Both the position numbers and the translations under genes were made by a program. The notes below the pieces were generated by a model. It worked only from the letters and a program-made list of their open reading frames with translations, did no database searches and was not told the origin of the DNA. DNA of 64,000 nucleotides from assembly GCA_965198325.1 (NCBI GenBank), contig CBDAPE010000011.1, positions 1 through 64,000 on the forward strand, written 5' to 3'. Below are positions 62,074 through 64,000 of the stretch, one piece after another (positions within the stretch are counted from its first letter, which is position 1; every line of letters begins with the position of its first letter). Source of the DNA: CBDAPE01 sp965198325 (GTDB taxonomy: Bacteria > Pseudomonadota > Alphaproteobacteria > UBA828 > JAPUJA01).

Positions 62074-62775
62074 ATGGCCCGGAAAGCAACGAAAGGGCGC
62101 ACCCGGAAGGCTGCGTCCGCCACGCGGGCGCACAAGACCGCCGCCAAGGTTGCGGCCGTGACACGGGCCCGCCAGCAGGCGGCGGCCAAGGGCAACCCCA
62201 AGACCCGGGTCAGCCGGCGTGCCGCCAAGCCAGCAGCGAAGCGGCCCGCGGGCAGTCGCCGTCCGGCCCGGCTCGGCAAGCACGAGTGGTATTCCGACAG
62301 CCACATTCGCGGCATCTTGAAAAACGTGCACTCGATCGCATTCGTAGGCGCCAGCACCCGCTGGCTTAGGCCGTCCTATTACGCGATGAAATATCTCCAG
62401 AAAAAGGGCTTCAAGATCATTCCGATCAATCCGGCGCGGGGCGGCGATACGGTGCTGGGCGAACCGGTCTATGCCAGCCTGAAGGACGTGCCCGGCGACA
62501 TCGACATGGTCGATATCTTCCGCACATCGGAGGAAGCCGGCGGCATCGCCGACGCAGCCATCACGGTCGCCAAGGATAAAAACGTCAAGGTGCTGTGGAT
62601 GCAGCTCGGCGTGCGCGACGACGAGGCGGCGGTGCGCGCCGAGACGGCGGGCCTGACGGTGATCATGAACCGCTGTCCGAAGATCGAATACGGCCGACTC
62701 TCAGGCGAACTCTCGACAGCCGGCATCAACTCGCGGATCGTGACCGCCAAGACCGTAAGGGGCCCCAAGGCATGA
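62074..62775 (+). CDS. CoA-binding domain protein with histone-H1-like N-terminus
   Basis: The C-terminal 155 residues are a CoA_binding (YccU-like) Rossmann domain: SIAFVGASTRWLRPSYYAMK, YLQKKGFKIIPINPARGGDT and VYASLKDVPGDIDMVDIFRT. KNVKVLWMQLGVRDDEAAVR and MNRCPKIEYGRLSGEL follow. The first 70 residues are a Lys/Arg/Ala-rich tail (KATKGRTRKAASATRAHKTA…) of low complexity. The ATG at 62074 follows the hydratase stop at once, with GAAGGGAG upstream. The stop overlaps the next gene in ATGA. The ligand and role are unknown; relatives often sit next to MetY-type genes. Confidence 0.85.
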   Translation: MARKATKGRTRKAASATRAHKTAAKVAAVTRARQQAAAKGNPKTRVSRRAAKPAAKRPAGSRRPARLGKHEWYSDSHIRGILKNVHSIAFVGASTRWLRPSYYAMKYLQKKGFKIIPINPARGGDTVLGEPVYASLKDVPGDIDMVDIFRTSEEAGGIADAAITVAKDKNVKVLWMQLGVRDDEAAVRAETAGLTVIMNRCPKIEYGRLSGELSTAGINSRIVTAKTVRGPKA

Positions 62776-64000
62776 GCAAGACGACGAAACGCAAACCCGC
62801 GGGCAAGCGCCCGGCTCGAAAGGCCGGCGTGCGCAGCACCGCAACAAAGACTGCCGCGCCGAAGACCGCGCGCAAACCGGCGGCGAAAAAGCACAAGGTT
62901 TCGGCCGGGGTGAAGACCTCGGAAGAGCTGCTTGAAAACGCGTATGTGGGCTGGCCCGAGCCCGGCTTCGAGACCCTCGCCGTCCACGCCGGCGCGCGGC
63001 CCGACCCGACGACCCAGGCGCGCTCGGTGCCGATCTATCAGACGACCTCCTACGTCTTCGACGATTCCGATCACGCCGCCTCGCTGTTCAACCTGCAGAC
63101 CTTCGGCTTCGTCTATTCGCGCATGACCAACCCGACCGTCGCCGTGCTCGAGGAGCGCATTGCGGCTCTCGAGAACGGTCGCGGCGCGGTGGCGACTTCG
63201 TCGGGCCACGCGGCCCAATTCATCACCTGCGCAACCCTGATGGAGAGTGGCGATCACATCGTCGCTTCGCGCAACCTCTATGGCGGCTCGGTCACCCAGA
63301 TGGGAATCAGCTACAAGCGGCTGGGCTGGAACTGCACCTTCGTGGATCCGAGGAAACCGAGGAACTTCGAGAAGGCGATTACGTCCAAGACGAAAGCGCT
63401 GTTCTGCGAGAACCTCGCCAACCCCGGCGGCATCGTGCTCGACATCGAGGCGATCTCGGCGGTTGCCAAGAAGCATCACATTCCGCTGATCTGCGATAAC
63501 ACCCTCGCCTCGCCCTATCTGTGCCGCCCGCTCGACTGGGGCGCGGACCTGGTGATCCACTCGACCACCAAGTTCATCGGCGGCCACGGCAACGTGATGG
63601 GCGGCATCGTCGTCGAATCCGGACGCTTCGACTGGCGCCGCGACGACAAGTTCCCCGCGCTGTCCGCGCCCGACGAGGCCTATCACGGGCTGATCTTCGG
63701 CGAGACCTTCGGCGATTTCGGCTTCACCATGAAGACCCGCGCCGTCGCGCTTCGCGACTTCGGCCCGACGCTGGCGCCGATGTCGGCCTTCCTGCTGCTC
63801 CAGGGCGTCGAGACCCTGCCGCTCCGCATGCAGCGCCATTGCGACAATGCCCAAGCGGTCGCCGAATGGCTGGAGAAACACCCCAAGGTAGAGTGGGTCT
63901 CCTATGCCGGGCTGAAATCGAGCCCCTATCGCAAGCTCGCCAAAAAGTATCTGCCCAAGGGCTGCGGCGCCGTACTGACCTTCAAGGTCAGGGGCGGCAT
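62772..64000 (+). CDS. metY: O-acetylhomoserine sulfhydrylase (MetY-type), right end cut by window
   Basis: This PLP-dependent Cys/Met-metabolism enzyme makes homocysteine (or methionine) from O-acetylhomoserine and a sulfur donor. 409 residues are visible. A Lys/Ala/Pro-rich tail of about 50 residues (KRKPAGKRPARKAG…) precedes the catalytic part: GFETLAVHAGARPDPTTQAR, PIYQTTSYVFDDSDHAASLF, YSRMTNPTVAVLEERIAALE and the PLP-lysine motif DLVIHSTTKFIGGHGNVMGG. The ATG at 62772 overlaps the upstream stop, so translation is coupled. The C-terminus lies outside the window. Confidence 0.9.
   Translation, partial: MSKTTKRKPAGKRPARKAGVRSTATKTAAPKTARKPAAKKHKVSAGVKTSEELLENAYVGWPEPGFETLAVHAGARPDPTTQARSVPIYQTTSYVFDDSDHAASLFNLQTFGFVYSRMTNPTVAVLEERIAALENGRGAVATSSGHAAQFITCATLMESGDHIVASRNLYGGSVTQMGISYKRLGWNCTFVDPRKPRNFEKAITSKTKALFCENLANPGGIVLDIEAISAVAKKHHIPLICDNTLASPYLCRPLDWGADLVIHSTTKFIGGHGNVMGGIVVESGRFDWRRDDKFPALSAPDEAYHGLIFGETFGDFGFTMKTRAVALRDFGPTLAPMSAFLLLQGVETLPLRMQRHCDNAQAVAEWLEKHPKVEWVSYAGLKSSPYRKLAKKYLPKGCGAVLTFKVRGG

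Overview
The window looks like a chromosomal stretch of a GC-rich alphaproteobacterium that carries a very heavy load of mobile elements. The taxon is inferred from gene order and content (hom-glpX-recJ; rplM-rpsI-argC; a class I PHA synthase; a DinB polymerase with an N-terminal zinc-finger-like region; CYTH-CHAD, PPK2 and pentapeptide-repeat proteins). No rRNA or tRNA gene is present, so I do not name a genus.

Layout. About 1-50,340 is an accessory region made of insertion sequences, their fragments, and the surviving genes between them. At least ten transposon groups are present: one IS3 type in three copies (one complete, 15059-16340), a second decayed IS3 type, an IS21 type (IS21-A) in four copies (the one at 32899-35467 is intact), a second IS21 type (IS21-B, 29495-31649, intact), an IS256 type in three copies plus a different IS256 relative, an IS110 type, an IS630 fragment, an IS6 type in two copies, an IS5/IS427 type with a frameshift, and a group II intron. 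Several elements sit inside one another. The clearest nest is an IS6 transposase gene split by a group II intron whose reverse-transcriptase gene is itself split by an IS256 copy. From about 50,500 to the right edge the sequence is dense, unbroken housekeeping DNA.

Surviving genes of the accessory part: a flavodoxin-fold quinone reductase, PPK2 polyphosphate kinase, a ParA-like ATPase beside a CYTH-CHAD protein, an alpha/beta hydrolase, a YghU-type glutathione transferase, an outer-membrane barrel protein, STAS and GPP34 proteins, a HigBA-type toxin-antitoxin pair, a DUF6506/SRPBCC pair and DinB. Many others are cut by elements or carry frameshifts: an HsdR_N-type restriction protein, an isochorismatase, a flavin amine oxidase, a second barrel protein with an 11-G tract, a lipoprotein, a pentapeptide-repeat protein, an AhpD-like protein, a sacsin-type ATPase and two integrases.

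Housekeeping part: homoserine dehydrogenase, fructose-1,6-bisphosphatase II and RecJ form a minus-strand operon. An OmpA-type lipoprotein diverges from PHA synthase. Ribosomal proteins L13 and S9, ArgC and a gamma-carbonic-anhydrase-like protein form a second minus-strand cluster. Enoyl-CoA hydratase, a CoA-binding protein and a MetY-type sulfhydrylase form a plus-strand operon that runs off the right edge.

I do not see a complete, clearly new defence or biosynthetic system. The most interesting items are the nested intron/IS structure, the two long G tracts at surface-protein genes, the histone-H1-like tails on two neighbouring metabolic proteins, the polyphosphate-linked gene group, and the wrecked defence-like island at 40,780-43,390.
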